Source of the DNA: AP-15 sp963736715
Lineage (GTDB): Bacteria; Pseudomonadota; Alphaproteobacteria; ATCC43930; CGMCC-115725
NCBI GenBank assembly: GCA_963736715.1
Contig: CAVTQA010000001.1
Span: forward strand, 62,001 to 126,000
Length of the DNA stretch: 64,000 bases
Reading direction: 5' to 3'
Positions within the stretch are counted from its first letter, which is position 1, and the number at the start of each line of letters is the position of its first letter. Below the pieces are notes generated by a model. That model had not been told where the DNA came from. It was given only the letters and a program-made list of their open reading frames with translations, and did no database searches. The translations under genes were made by a program, and so were the position numbers. Below, piece after piece: positions 27,155-35,635 of this stretch.

Positions 27155-27914
27155 CCCGGGAACGATCTGCTTTACGGTCGATGTCGAGTGGGCTCATCCC
27201 GCGGTGCTGCAAGATGTTCGCGATCTATTCGACACGCATGGGGTGCGAGCGACTTTCTTCTGTACCCATCCTGACATCGATGTCGGACAGCATGAGCGCG
27301 GCCTTCACCCCAATTATCGGCGCAACGGAACCACATTGAAGGAGCTCGGCGCCAGAATAGGACCGGCAGCAATGGCGGAGATCGACGAGAGGGACCTCTA
27401 TCGCCACGTGCTGCGCACTACGCTGAACTTCGCCCCGGAGGCAAAGGGTGTGCGCAGCCATAGCTTATTCTACAATTCGCTGATCATCCCGCTGTACCGA
27501 GAATTCGGTCTCGAATACGACAGCAGTTACCAGCTGCCGTTGACCCCCGGCTTGCAGCCGGTCTGGAAGGAATACGACGTGCTGGAGCTGCCGATTTACT
27601 TCGCCGACCATTTCGAGCTCAAAACCGGGGCTACCGGCTTCGACATCGGCCGATTGCACCTGGAGCGGCCCGGGCTCAAGGTCATAAACTTGCACCCGAA
27701 TATGCTATATTTGAACGCCGTATCCGACCGGCAATATATGGCGTCGAAGGCCTTCTATCATGACCCGGAACGTTTGTTCGAAGCCCGGTTTTCCGGCCGC
27801 GGTATTCGTGCAATGGTGTTGGATTTGCTCAAGGATGTTGCAGCAAAAAGCCTTCCCACGGCTACCCTAGGCGAAATAAATCAGCGATGGAGATCTCAAC
27901 CTCAGTGGATGTAA
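27144..27914 (+). CDS. Polysaccharide deacetylase family protein
   Basis: A 256-residue NodB-like carbohydrate esterase 4 relative. It begins GTICFTVDVEW with the first metal Asp, followed by FDTHGVRATFFCTHP, a His pair in HERGLHPN, and a late LKVINLHPNMLY strand. Members remove N-acetyl groups from amino sugars. The ATG at 27144 overlaps the flippase gene by 11 bases. No signal peptide is visible, suggesting action on a cytoplasmic or lipid-linked precursor. Confidence 0.82.
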   Translation: MASDPGTICFTVDVEWAHPAVLQDVRDLFDTHGVRATFFCTHPDIDVGQHERGLHPNYRRNGTTLKELGARIGPAAMAEIDERDLYRHVLRTTLNFAPEAKGVRSHSLFYNSLIIPLYREFGLEYDSSYQLPLTPGLQPVWKEYDVLELPIYFADHFELKTGATGFDIGRLHLERPGLKVINLHPNMLYLNAVSDRQYMASKAFYHDPERLFEARFSGRGIRAMVLDLLKDVAAKSLPTATLGEINQRWRSQPQWM

Positions 27915-27941
27915 ATTAAGCCGATCTGGAACGGGCAAATA

Positions 27942-28926
27942 ATGAAGGGGCAAGTATGCAACGAATGGTTCATTCGGCCGTATCGTCCTGAAGACGCGGC
28001 TGCGTGGAAAGCGTTTCTTCGAACTTCAAACAATGCGACCCTTTTTCATGACCTTGATTTTATCGCTTATCATCCGCCGGGCAAATACGATTTTCGACAT
28101 CTTGTAGCATTGCGGGGCGGCCAAATCGAGGCGGTCATCCCCGGAGCCCTATCTGCAGATGGCACCTTCGTTTCCCTGGCCGGCGCGTCAATCGGCGGGC
28201 CCGCGGTGAAGAAGGCGCTGCCGGCGGAGGCATGTATGCATCTCGTTGAAGCGTTGCAGCTCTACTGTAATTCTGCAGGATGGCAGGGAATCGAGATCAC
28301 TCTACCCCCGCCGATTTATAATGACGAACCGGATCAGATGATGGAGTTCGCCCTCCATGTGAAAGGCTTTGAACTCGTCCACCGATCGATGCCCTTGTTG
28401 ATTCCGCTGGATCGCGAGAAGGGCGACCATTACCAGCGCGTGTTCCGCCAGAGTCAGCGTTCCTATGTTCGAGCCTGTCGGCGCAAAGGCGTCGTTGTAA
28501 CTGAAACCGGAATCGAGGGGGTACCGGCGTTTCTCGAACTGCTTACGGAAACCTATGCGAGATTAAGATCTGAACCCACGCATACGCCCGAAGAAATCGA
28601 GAGCCTGTTTCACCAGTTGCCCTCTCATATACGGATCTGGTCGGCGCAGCTGGGAGATACCATCATTGCCGGCGTGCTGCTGTTCATCCTTAACCGCAAT
28701 ATTTGCAACGCGTTTTATATCTGCGATCGCGTCTCTCATCGTGAGTTTCACGGTGTCACCCTCAGTGTTGGCCGAGGCAGCCGACGTTCTGGCGAGACGC
28801 GGCTTTCGCTATCTCGACCTTGGTCCGAGCGCGTCGAGCGGACATTTTAATCGGGGTGTTGTGAGTTTCAAGGAGAGCCTGGGCGCAAGAGCTTTCTGCC
28901 GCGATCGTTGGCGTTGGCAGAACTAA
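27942..28926 (+). CDS. FemAB-like GNAT acyltransferase (one frameshift)
   Basis: About 327 residues. N-terminal WFIRPYRPEDAAAWKAFLRT and FHDLDFIAYHPPGKYDFRHL are typical of the FemAB/GNAT (BioF2-like) proteins found in exopolysaccharide clusters. A central basic FRQSQRSYVRACRRKGV and AGVLLFILNRNICNAFYICD follow. The frame breaks at about 28765. The next frame continues with ADVLARRGFRYLDLGPSASS and NRGVVSFKESLGARAF to a stop at 28926, completing the GNAT fold. The uncorrected frame ends at 28850 with a Ser/Arg-rich tail. FemAB relatives attach aminoacyl groups. The substrate here is unknown. Confidence 0.7.
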
Positions 28927-28936
28927 AGGCAGGTTA

Positions 28937-29923
28937 ATGGCGGACATAGAACATGAGGGATCGAGCTGGCTGGAACAAATTCCTGAGTGGGGATGGGAAG
29001 TGCTGGCGAGCCCCGGCGGAGGGCCGTTGCGATGCGAGGGTGGGATTCTCCGGGTGGCCGATCAGCCGATTGGGCGGATCGATCAAGGTATCCTTCGCTT
29101 CAATATGCCAAGTGGGGACCCGTCGACGGAGTATTACCGCACCGTTGGCGGGGCTCATTTTCACGAACGCTCTGCCGTTCCTTACGCGATGACGGCGCTC
29201 GATACCCCGGTGTATCATGATTATCTGCGCGAGTTTGCACCCGATGATCACGATATATTGGTAGTCGACGTGGGTGGTGGCGACGGTCGAAATACTATTC
29301 CGTGGTTGCAATGGGGCTTCAGGCGCGTCGTAGTCGTCGACTCGACTGCGACAGCACTGTCTCGGTTTCGGACCCGAATATTGGCAGAAAACCGGCAATG
29401 GATCGAACGTCTCCTGCTGATTGAATGCGACGCGAGGGCCCTGCCGCTCGCCGATAGCACGGCGGATCGGGTCCAGGCGATTGAAGCATTATACTATTTG
29501 AACGAGGATTATGAGAAAGGATTGGCGCAGTGCCGTCGGGTAATGCGACCGCGGGCGCGTTTACTCCTGGCTGATCGGAGTCACGAGGGCGCGTTGCTCA
29601 CCCGCCTCCTATATTACGGTGGCGTGCGCGCAATGCTGGAAACGGTCCGCAGTCGAGAAATGTGGGACGGAGAAGATGGACATCGAGTCCGCACGAGATT
29701 TTTTTCACATGAGGAACTCCATGCCCTGGTCGCGGCGCAAGGTTTAGAGATTGTAGAAACCGGTGGGATTTCGGTCTTTTCGCTTCTGCTGAGTTTCTTG
29801 TCCAAATTGGACAGGCTCGGACCGGAAAGCGAAGCACAACTCGCCCCCACACATCAGCTGTTGATCAGCCTAGCACACACGGGTTGCTGTTCCCGGTGCC
29901 ATGTCGTAATCGCTGCAAAGTAA
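28937..29923 (+). CDS. Class I SAM-dependent methyltransferase
   Basis: A 328-residue protein. The first 75 residues resemble the Trm112-like/precursor region often preceding such domains, then the SAM motif I reads ILVVDVGGGDGRNTIPW with an acidic RVVVVDSTATAL motif II and a CDARALPLADSTADRVQAIE post-motif. It probably methylates a sugar or lipid-linked glycan, judging by context. Eleven bases follow the GNAT stop, and an AAGGCAGG sequence precedes the ATG. Confidence 0.82.
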   Translation: MADIEHEGSSWLEQIPEWGWEVLASPGGGPLRCEGGILRVADQPIGRIDQGILRFNMPSGDPSTEYYRTVGGAHFHERSAVPYAMTALDTPVYHDYLREFAPDDHDILVVDVGGGDGRNTIPWLQWGFRRVVVVDSTATALSRFRTRILAENRQWIERLLLIECDARALPLADSTADRVQAIEALYYLNEDYEKGLAQCRRVMRPRARLLLADRSHEGALLTRLLYYGGVRAMLETVRSREMWDGEDGHRVRTRFFSHEELHALVAAQGLEIVETGGISVFSLLLSFLSKLDRLGPESEAQLAPTHQLLISLAHTGCCSRCHVVIAAK

Positions 29924-29962
29924 GTTTTCACGGTCTGCTGGTGGCTGCTTGGACAGAATATT

Positions 29963-30952
29963 ATGGTATATCCAACAATTCAAATCCTCACACCATTATA
30001 CAATGAGGAGAAATGCTTCGACATCTATGTAGAAGCTGTGGAGCGCGTCCTCTTATCTAGACTGGACGTCGAATACCGTTGCCTGCTGGTCGATGACGGG
30101 AGTACCGACGGAACCTGGGAACTGATCCAGCAGCAGTGTCGGGCCTCTCCGCGGTTCCGTGGTCTACGTCTCTCTCGGAACTTTGGAGCGCACGCGGCGG
30201 AAACCGCTGGTCTCGACCTCTGCGATGCCGATGCCGTTGCTATCCTTCCGGCCGACCTGCAAGACCCACCGGAGGCCATCCCCTCTTTCGTCGAAGCGTG
30301 GCGTCAAGGTGCCGATGTGGTGTTCGGTCGCCGCCGCATGCGCGAGGACTGTCGCTGGCGCGTTCTCACCAGCAAGGTCTTCGAGGCCCTCCTCCGGCGT
30401 TTTGCCATGCCTAGAGGATCAAAATTCGCCACAGGCGGCTTTCTGCTGATGGACCGCAAAGTGGTCGAGTGTGTGCGCCAGATGCGTGAGGCCAACCGGC
30501 TGATTTTCGGTCTGGTGGCTTGGACGGGATTTCGGCAAGCGGTGGTCGAATACGATCGTCAGCGCCGCGTTGCCGGACGGTCGGCGTGGTCCGTCGGTCG
30601 CATGATCAAATCCATGTACGACGGCCTGATCGGGTTCTCCCCGACGATCCCCCGAGCCGTGACGCTACTCGGTGCTTTCTTCTCGATGATTGGGTTTATT
30701 GCTGCATTATATTTTACGCTCAATGCAATATTTTATGACCCAATGCCGGGTTGGAGCACTATAATGGTCGTTCTGTGCCTATTCTTTGGGATAGTATTCA
30801 TGATCCTTGGCACGATCTGCGAGTATCTCTTGCGCATTTATGTAAAGTCAACCCGCAGACCACTCTATTTCATTGCAGCGGACACCGATGACGCCGAGTT
30901 GGGCCGATACGACAGGCAACGCGATGAGGACCGGCGAACTGTTCACGCCTGA
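29963..30952 (+). CDS. GT2 glycosyltransferase, DPM1/ArnC-like
   Basis: A 329-residue enzyme with an N-terminal GT-A domain (IQILTPLYNEEKCFDIYVEA, CLLVDDGSTDGTWELIQ, the ILPADLQDPPEAI metal motif) and two C-terminal membrane helices (residues about 235-300). This architecture fits transfer of a sugar from a nucleotide donor to polyprenyl phosphate. Such lipid-linked sugars are the donor type used by GT87/GT-C enzymes, several of which are encoded at 14.4-22.3 kb. That link is inferred. Confidence 0.9.
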   Translation: MVYPTIQILTPLYNEEKCFDIYVEAVERVLLSRLDVEYRCLLVDDGSTDGTWELIQQQCRASPRFRGLRLSRNFGAHAAETAGLDLCDADAVAILPADLQDPPEAIPSFVEAWRQGADVVFGRRRMREDCRWRVLTSKVFEALLRRFAMPRGSKFATGGFLLMDRKVVECVRQMREANRLIFGLVAWTGFRQAVVEYDRQRRVAGRSAWSVGRMIKSMYDGLIGFSPTIPRAVTLLGAFFSMIGFIAALYFTLNAIFYDPMPGWSTIMVVLCLFFGIVFMILGTICEYLLRIYVKSTRRPLYFIAADTDDAELGRYDRQRDEDRRTVHA

Positions 30953-31721
30953 GGCCCCGCATCGTCTTCCGGAATTCATCATTGCCGGGGCTCCGCGGTC
31001 GGGCACGACTTGGCTCTGCGTCCTTGCCCAGCGCCATCCGCAAATCGCGATGGCTCAGCCGATGGTACCGGAGCCCAAGTTCTTCCTGATCGACGAACTG
31101 TGGCAACGCGGCGTTGATTACTATTCGACAACATGGTTCAACTCGCTCCCTGCCGACCGGGTGCTCGGGGAAAAGAGCACCAACTATTTGGAGTCACCCG
31201 AAGTGGCTGAGCGCATGTGTCGCGTACTGCCCAGCGTCAAGCTGATCTTCATGCTTCGCAACCCTGTCGACCGCGCCTATTCCAACTATCTGTGGTCGCG
31301 GCGGAACGGGCTGGAGACCGAGACCTTTGAACGCGCGTTTGCTCTCGAGGAGCAGCGCGAGCGGGAGCTGGCGCCGGCCCTGCGTTACGCGCGACCGCAT
31401 GCCTACTTCTCGCGGGGGCTCTATGCCCAGCACCTTGCCCGCTTTTTTGATCGCTTCCCGCGGAAGCAGATCCTGGTGCTGCGGTACGAGGATTTGGCGA
31501 GCCGCGTCGAAAGGGTCGCCGCGGCTTTTCATCGCTTTCTCGGGGTTGTAGATATGCCCGCGACGGCGCTCGGTCTCGGGCGGATCAACGAAGCGGCCGC
31601 CGCGCTAAGCGAACCTCTCAGTCTAGCCCTGCGGCGCCGGTTGGCGCGATGCTACCGCGCCCCGAATGTCAAGCTCACAGCATTGCTGGGTCCCGATTTC
31701 GAATTGTGGTGCGACGAGTGA
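30924..31721 (+). CDS. Sulfotransferase
   Basis: A 265-residue PAPS-dependent sulfotransferase. The 5'-phosphosulfate loop reads IIAGAPRSGTTWLCVLAQRH and the 3'-phosphate motif reads KLIFMLRNPVDRAYSNYLW. QILVLRYEDLASR is a further family strand. It would add sulfate to a hydroxyl or amino group of the glycan made by this cluster. I prefer the ATG at 30924 over 30873, because the longer form overlaps the GT2 gene more and adds no family sequence. A 29-base overlap with the GT2 gene remains. Confidence 0.88.
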   Translation: MRTGELFTPEAPHRLPEFIIAGAPRSGTTWLCVLAQRHPQIAMAQPMVPEPKFFLIDELWQRGVDYYSTTWFNSLPADRVLGEKSTNYLESPEVAERMCRVLPSVKLIFMLRNPVDRAYSNYLWSRRNGLETETFERAFALEEQRERELAPALRYARPHAYFSRGLYAQHLARFFDRFPRKQILVLRYEDLASRVERVAAAFHRFLGVVDMPATALGLGRINEAAAALSEPLSLALRRRLARCYRAPNVKLTALLGPDFELWCDE

Positions 31722-31735
31722 ACGCGGCCCGGTCG

Positions 31736-33085
31736 CTACACCACGCATTCCATCACGAACTGAGTGTAAGGCAGCCAGGGGTGCAAGTCACAAACCTGCG
31801 AATGCACCTTTTTAAAACAAGTGCCCGCAAGTGTCAGGTAATGCTCGGGGGTGCGCACATTACGCCCACGGTCAAGGCAAATCAAGAATTTAGCGACTGG
31901 CGATTGGCCGGGAGCAAAGACCGGATCGGCAATCACCATCCGACCATCCTTGGCCAGAAGCCGAGCAGATGCAGCAAGGAGGCTCTTGGCAGATGCATCG
32001 TCAATATGATGGAGAATTCCGCTTGCAAGCACGATATCGAAACGCTCACTCGGGTTCACTGAGAGCGCTCCAACATTGCCGACGACGAATTCGCCCCTGT
32101 TTCGGTAGCGTTGGCGAGCCGCCGAGATGTATCTCGAGTTGTTGTCGATGCCGACGTATCGCGCGACCGGCAGATACTGCAAGATGCGAGCTGTCCCGCA
32201 CCCGACGTCGAGAATGCGATCTTCAGGGCGCGGGCGCACAAACTGCTCAGCCAGTAGTTTCATCACCAATTCCGAGCCGACCACGCTCGTGAAGGAATTG
32301 TAGACTTGGGGCAGGTATAACAAACGCCACAATCCGTGCGTGCGCTGGCCTGAGCTGCCGTTCGGAAGGTTGTTCATCCGCGCGTTGGATGCTCTGTTTG
32401 CCAGTGTCGGGCTGGCCGGGAACACGAGATACGGTCCGGGACTTTGCTCACCGAGATCGTTGCTCGCAGAGGCGATCAGGGGGCCCTGCGGGACTTCTAC
32501 ACCTTTGGCCCAATACTCGTCACACGTCCCGCCGCGCGGACAACGCCAGCCTATCGCATGCTCCTCTACCAGTTTTGCGCCGCACCGGCAGACCCAACCG
32601 ACCCACTTGGCCGGCACACCCGCCATCAGCGCATGTGCCGGCACCTCGCGGGTGACGACGGCGCCGGCCGCGACCATCGCATAAGCGCCGATATGAGCGC
32701 CCGGCAGTACCACGCAGCGCGCGCCAAGGCTCGCGCCACTTCCGACGCAAGTTCGCACAAGCCACCCGGCCTTGGTGGCGTCCGCCGGCAGCGGCAGTCG
32801 GCGACTGCGCGGGAAAACATCGTTTGTAAAACTGACGCCGGGCCCGACAAACACGTCATCGCCGATCTCGACCCCGTCCCACACCATCGCCTGGTTCTTT
32901 AGCGTGACCCGGTTGCCGATGCGGGCTCCGGTCTCGATGAAGGCGTGGTCTCCGATGTTGCAGTCGCGCCCGATCACGGCTCCCTTCATGACATGCGCGA
33001 AAGCCCATATTCGCGTGCCGGCTCCAACCTCGTCGCTCTCGCAAAGCCCAAGGCGATGGACGAAGATGCCGGCCGCCGAGGACAT
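31736..33085 (-). CDS. Fused left-handed beta-helix acetyltransferase and SAM methyltransferase
   Basis: One open frame of 449 codons. Residues 1-200 form a hexapeptide-repeat N-acetyltransferase of the WbpD/FdtC type (RLGLCESDEVGAGTRIWAFA, GDDVFVGPGVSFTNDVFPR, LPGAHIGAYAMVAAGAVVTR, ending in a Cys-rich WVCRCGAKL tail). Residues about 245-449 are a class I methyltransferase with ILDVGCGTARILQYLPVARY and FDIVLASGILHHIDD. An internal ATG at 32377 would give a normal-sized 213-residue methyltransferase, so two genes joined by a lost stop is possible. The ATG at 33085 is 20 bases after the aminotransferase stop. Confidence 0.7.
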   Translation of the reverse strand: MSSAAGIFVHRLGLCESDEVGAGTRIWAFAHVMKGAVIGRDCNIGDHAFIETGARIGNRVTLKNQAMVWDGVEIGDDVFVGPGVSFTNDVFPRSRRLPLPADATKAGWLVRTCVGSGASLGARCVVLPGAHIGAYAMVAAGAVVTREVPAHALMAGVPAKWVGWVCRCGAKLVEEHAIGWRCPRGGTCDEYWAKGVEVPQGPLIASASNDLGEQSPGPYLVFPASPTLANRASNARMNNLPNGSSGQRTHGLWRLLYLPQVYNSFTSVVGSELVMKLLAEQFVRPRPEDRILDVGCGTARILQYLPVARYVGIDNNSRYISAARQRYRNRGEFVVGNVGALSVNPSERFDIVLASGILHHIDDASAKSLLAASARLLAKDGRMVIADPVFAPGQSPVAKFLICLDRGRNVRTPEHYLTLAGTCFKKVHSQVCDLHPWLPYTQFVMECVV

Positions 33086-33104
33086 GGCTAACCGGGCGAG
33101 CCGC

Positions 33105-34277
33105 TCACGTGACGCCCTCGCCTTGCAAAGCCGCTTCGAGTGCGGCGATGCAGAAATCGACTTGCGCCAGAGTGAGCTCAGGGTAGATCGGCAGACTGAG
33201 GCATTGGCGAGCCCAGTTCTCGGCGACTGGGAACGCACCCGCCCGGTATCCGAGCGAGGCGTAAGCTTCCAGCTCGTGCAACGCGAACGGATAGTGGATC
33301 CCAGCGCCGATACCTCGAGCGTTGAGGGCTTGCAGCACGCTGTCGCGGCCGGCCAGCCGGACCACATAGAGATGATGGACGCTGCCGGCAGTATGGGACG
33401 TACAACGGACCTCGGGTATCCGAGGCAATGCCTCGTCATAATGGGCGGCGACCCGTCGCCGGGCGGCATTCCAGTCTTCGAGGTGCGTCAGCTTCGCTCG
33501 CAATATGGCGGCCTGCAGAGTGTCGAGCCGGCTGTTGAGACCGACCTTTTCGTGATGGTATTTTGTCCGTGAGCCGCAGTTGCGCAGGAGCTGAACGCGT
33601 TCGGCAATGTCACGGCGGGCCGTCGTCACCAGTCCGCCATCGCCGTAAGCGCCCAGGTTCTTACCGGGATAGAAACTGAAGCAGCCGATGTCACCCAAGC
33701 TGCCGGCACGCTTGCCGGCGTAAACTGCGCCATGGGCCTGCGCCGCATCTTCGATGACTGCCAGTGAATGCTCGCGGGCAATAGCGCATACGGCTGCCAT
33801 GTCGGCACACTGGCCGTACAGGTGTACCGAAATGATAGCCCTTGTCCGGGACGTGATAGCGCCTTCGATCTTGTCGGGATCGATCAACGCGTCATCGGTC
33901 CGTACGTCTACGATAACCGGCCGCGCCCCGGTCAACGACACGGCAAACGCAGTGGAGGCGAAAGTCATGGCCGGCACGATCACCTCGTCGCCCGCACCGA
34001 TTTCCAGCGCGCGGCAGGCGAGGTGAAGCGCATCCGTTCCGCTCGCAACACCGACTGCGTGCGCAACGCCGCAATATTCGGCAAACTTGCTTTCGAAGAG
34101 CGATACTTCTTCACCAAGGATAAAATCGCACCGCTCGACAACCCTGGCGATCGCTGTTTCGATCTCCGCTGAGATCGCCCGACGCTGTGAGTTGAGGTCG
34201 ACCAGCGGTATTGAAGGATTAAAATTCGGGACCGGGCTCAAGGCGTTCAGACCGCAGCGCGAAGAGGGTTCTTCCAA
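33105..34277 (-). CDS. DegT/DnrJ/EryC1/StrS aminotransferase, WbpE/FdtB-like
   Basis: A 390-codon PLP enzyme. It has IPLVDLNSQRRAISAEIETA near the N-terminus, AVGVASGTDALHLACRALEI, VIEDAAQAHGAVYAGKRAGS, and FSFYPGKNLGAYGDGG with the PLP lysine, then LNSRLDTLQAAILRAKL. With the downstream acetyltransferase it forms the aminotransferase plus N-acetyltransferase pair known from dTDP-Fuc3NAc and UDP-2,3-diacetamido sugar pathways. No ATG is available in frame near the start; TTG at 34277 directly follows a TGA, and later TTG codons are alternatives. The true start is uncertain by a few codons. Confidence 0.88.
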   Translation of the reverse strand: MEEPSSRCGLNALSPVPNFNPSIPLVDLNSQRRAISAEIETAIARVVERCDFILGEEVSLFESKFAEYCGVAHAVGVASGTDALHLACRALEIGAGDEVIVPAMTFASTAFAVSLTGARPVIVDVRTDDALIDPDKIEGAITSRTRAIISVHLYGQCADMAAVCAIAREHSLAVIEDAAQAHGAVYAGKRAGSLGDIGCFSFYPGKNLGAYGDGGLVTTARRDIAERVQLLRNCGSRTKYHHEKVGLNSRLDTLQAAILRAKLTHLEDWNAARRRVAAHYDEALPRIPEVRCTSHTAGSVHHLYVVRLAGRDSVLQALNARGIGAGIHYPFALHELEAYASLGYRAGAFPVAENWARQCLSLPIYPELTLAQVDFCIAALEAALQGEGVT

Positions 34278-34548
34278 TCAGTAAATTTATCGCTAACGAA
34301 AGCCGTGCTCTCGGAAAAATTCGCGGACCCGAAAGTCGCCGTAACGGCGTGGCACTCGCTCGATCCCACAGCAGCTCTGCGGCTTCTCCAAGGAGGAGAT
34401 GCTTTCTCGCCGATAACCCGCCTCATGTCAAAGGGCTCCGGGCAGCCCTCTCGAGGGGCGCTCGGACCGGGCTACTTGTTCCCGTACAGAACCAGGAGGG
34501 CTGGGGCAGCAGCGGCTCGCGTCACACAGATGCGCGAGCGCAGCCCGT
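34278..34548. other. Intergenic region, possible P-type ATPase N-terminal remnant
   Basis: Between two leftward genes. In the rightward frame from 34305, the first codons read VTAWHSLDPTAALRLLQG, which resembles the start of cation-transporting P-type ATPases (WHxLxxxxALxxL). Nothing of the family follows. If real it is a short relic. Otherwise I see no feature here. Confidence 0.25.
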
Positions 34549-35286
34549 TCAATCGCCGGCCGCCGCCGCGATCGGCGGCGTCATGGCAGGCGCGGCGGCG
34601 GCTGGACGCGGAGCGAAAGGGGTCCTGGTGTCGGTCCCGTCCACTGCGGTCTTCAGCCGGTCGCGGCCGCGCGACAGGTGCGAGCGCACGGCGCCGACCG
34701 AGGTTCCCATGCTCTGCGCCGCCTCCGCATAAGATTTCCCCTCGACGCCGATCAGCAGGACGGCCGAGCGCTGGTTGCTCGAAAGCCGGCGCAGCGCTGC
34801 GCCGAGATCGCGCAACAATAGCCGCAGCTCACTCGCATGCGCCGTCGAGGTCGGCTCTGGTTCGGCCATTTCCTTCAGGGCCGACGCCGAGCGGGCCGAT
34901 TTATTCATCCCGGCAAGGAAGCGGTTGCGCATGATCGTGTACAGCCAAGCGCGTAGATCGGTACCGGGCTGCCAGAGATGCGCATTGGCGAGCGCCTGCA
35001 CCAGTGTATCCTGGACGAGGTCGTCGGCGTCTGCCTTGTCGCGGTGCCAGCGGCGCACCGTGCGCCGCAGGAACGGGATCTCGTTCTCGATCTGCCTCAA
35101 ATATTCGGCACACGGCGCGCCACGGCTCTGGCGTTCCGCCCCAGCCGAGCAGCGCTGGGCAGCGGCATACAACACCTCGGCATCGGCATTGACCATGTCG
35201 AAGGCTTCGGTCTGGCTCCCGCTCGACGAGGGTGGTTCTGTGCTGTCTGCAACGGGAAACTCGGAGGCGTCAGCATCTGTATGCAT
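34549..35286 (-). CDS. ECF-type RNA polymerase sigma factor
   Basis: About 245 residues. Region 2 is AEYLRQIENEIPFLRRTVRR followed by ADADDLVQDTLVQALANA and DLRAWLYTIMRNRFLAG. Region 4 is LGAALRRLSSNQRSAVLLIG followed by KSYAEAAQSMGTSVGAVRSH. The general form is close to alphaproteobacterial EcfG-like and related ECF factors, but no NepR-type anti-sigma gene is adjacent. It carries an unusual 75-residue N-terminal extension and a Pro/Ala-rich C-terminal tail. In-frame starts lie at 35307 and 35286, and I prefer the ATG at 35286. A role in controlling Tad or glycan genes is only suggested by position. Confidence 0.85.
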   Translation of the reverse strand: MHTDADASEFPVADSTEPPSSSGSQTEAFDMVNADAEVLYAAAQRCSAGAERQSRGAPCAEYLRQIENEIPFLRRTVRRWHRDKADADDLVQDTLVQALANAHLWQPGTDLRAWLYTIMRNRFLAGMNKSARSASALKEMAEPEPTSTAHASELRLLLRDLGAALRRLSSNQRSAVLLIGVEGKSYAEAAQSMGTSVGAVRSHLSRGRDRLKTAVDGTDTRTPFAPRPAAAAPAMTPPIAAAAGD

Positions 35287-35307
35287 TTTTCGCAAGTTCC
35301 ACACCAA

Positions 35308-35635
35308 AACCGGGAAAAATGCCCCCGTTTCGCGACACGACGCGGCGTTACTCAGGTTATCGTTGGCTTCTGACGCGTTTCTGACTCAAAATTGATGCGA
35401 AAGCAAACAGTTTTTAACGGACTGTTAAGAAGAGTTACGCGAAGGTTAATTTTTGCGACGCGGCAGCTGGAAGCGTAAAAAAGTAAAAGCGGAGTAATCT
35501 TCCTGCCGAATGAAAAGATCGCGGGAGTGTAGCCAATCCACCTTTAGTTCTGACGCAGCCCGGGCGTCTGCGACGCTCGGCAATCGGCGGACTCGGACCA
35601 AGCACGCGTCAGAATGCCGCGGCAGGGTCCCCCGG
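35308..35635. other. Intergenic region with small dyad
   Basis: Region upstream of the leftward sigma factor gene and downstream of the leftward membrane protein gene. Positions 35385-35470 are AT-rich and probably hold the sigma factor promoter. A perfect TTAAC-GGACT-GTTAA dyad lies at 35414-35428. No coding sequence is convincing here. Confidence 0.4.

Noticed and set aside
33086..33469. N-terminal extension of the acetyltransferase-methyltransferase frame to 577 codons
   Set aside because: It overlaps the C-terminal part of the aminotransferase gene in another frame and shows no family sequence.
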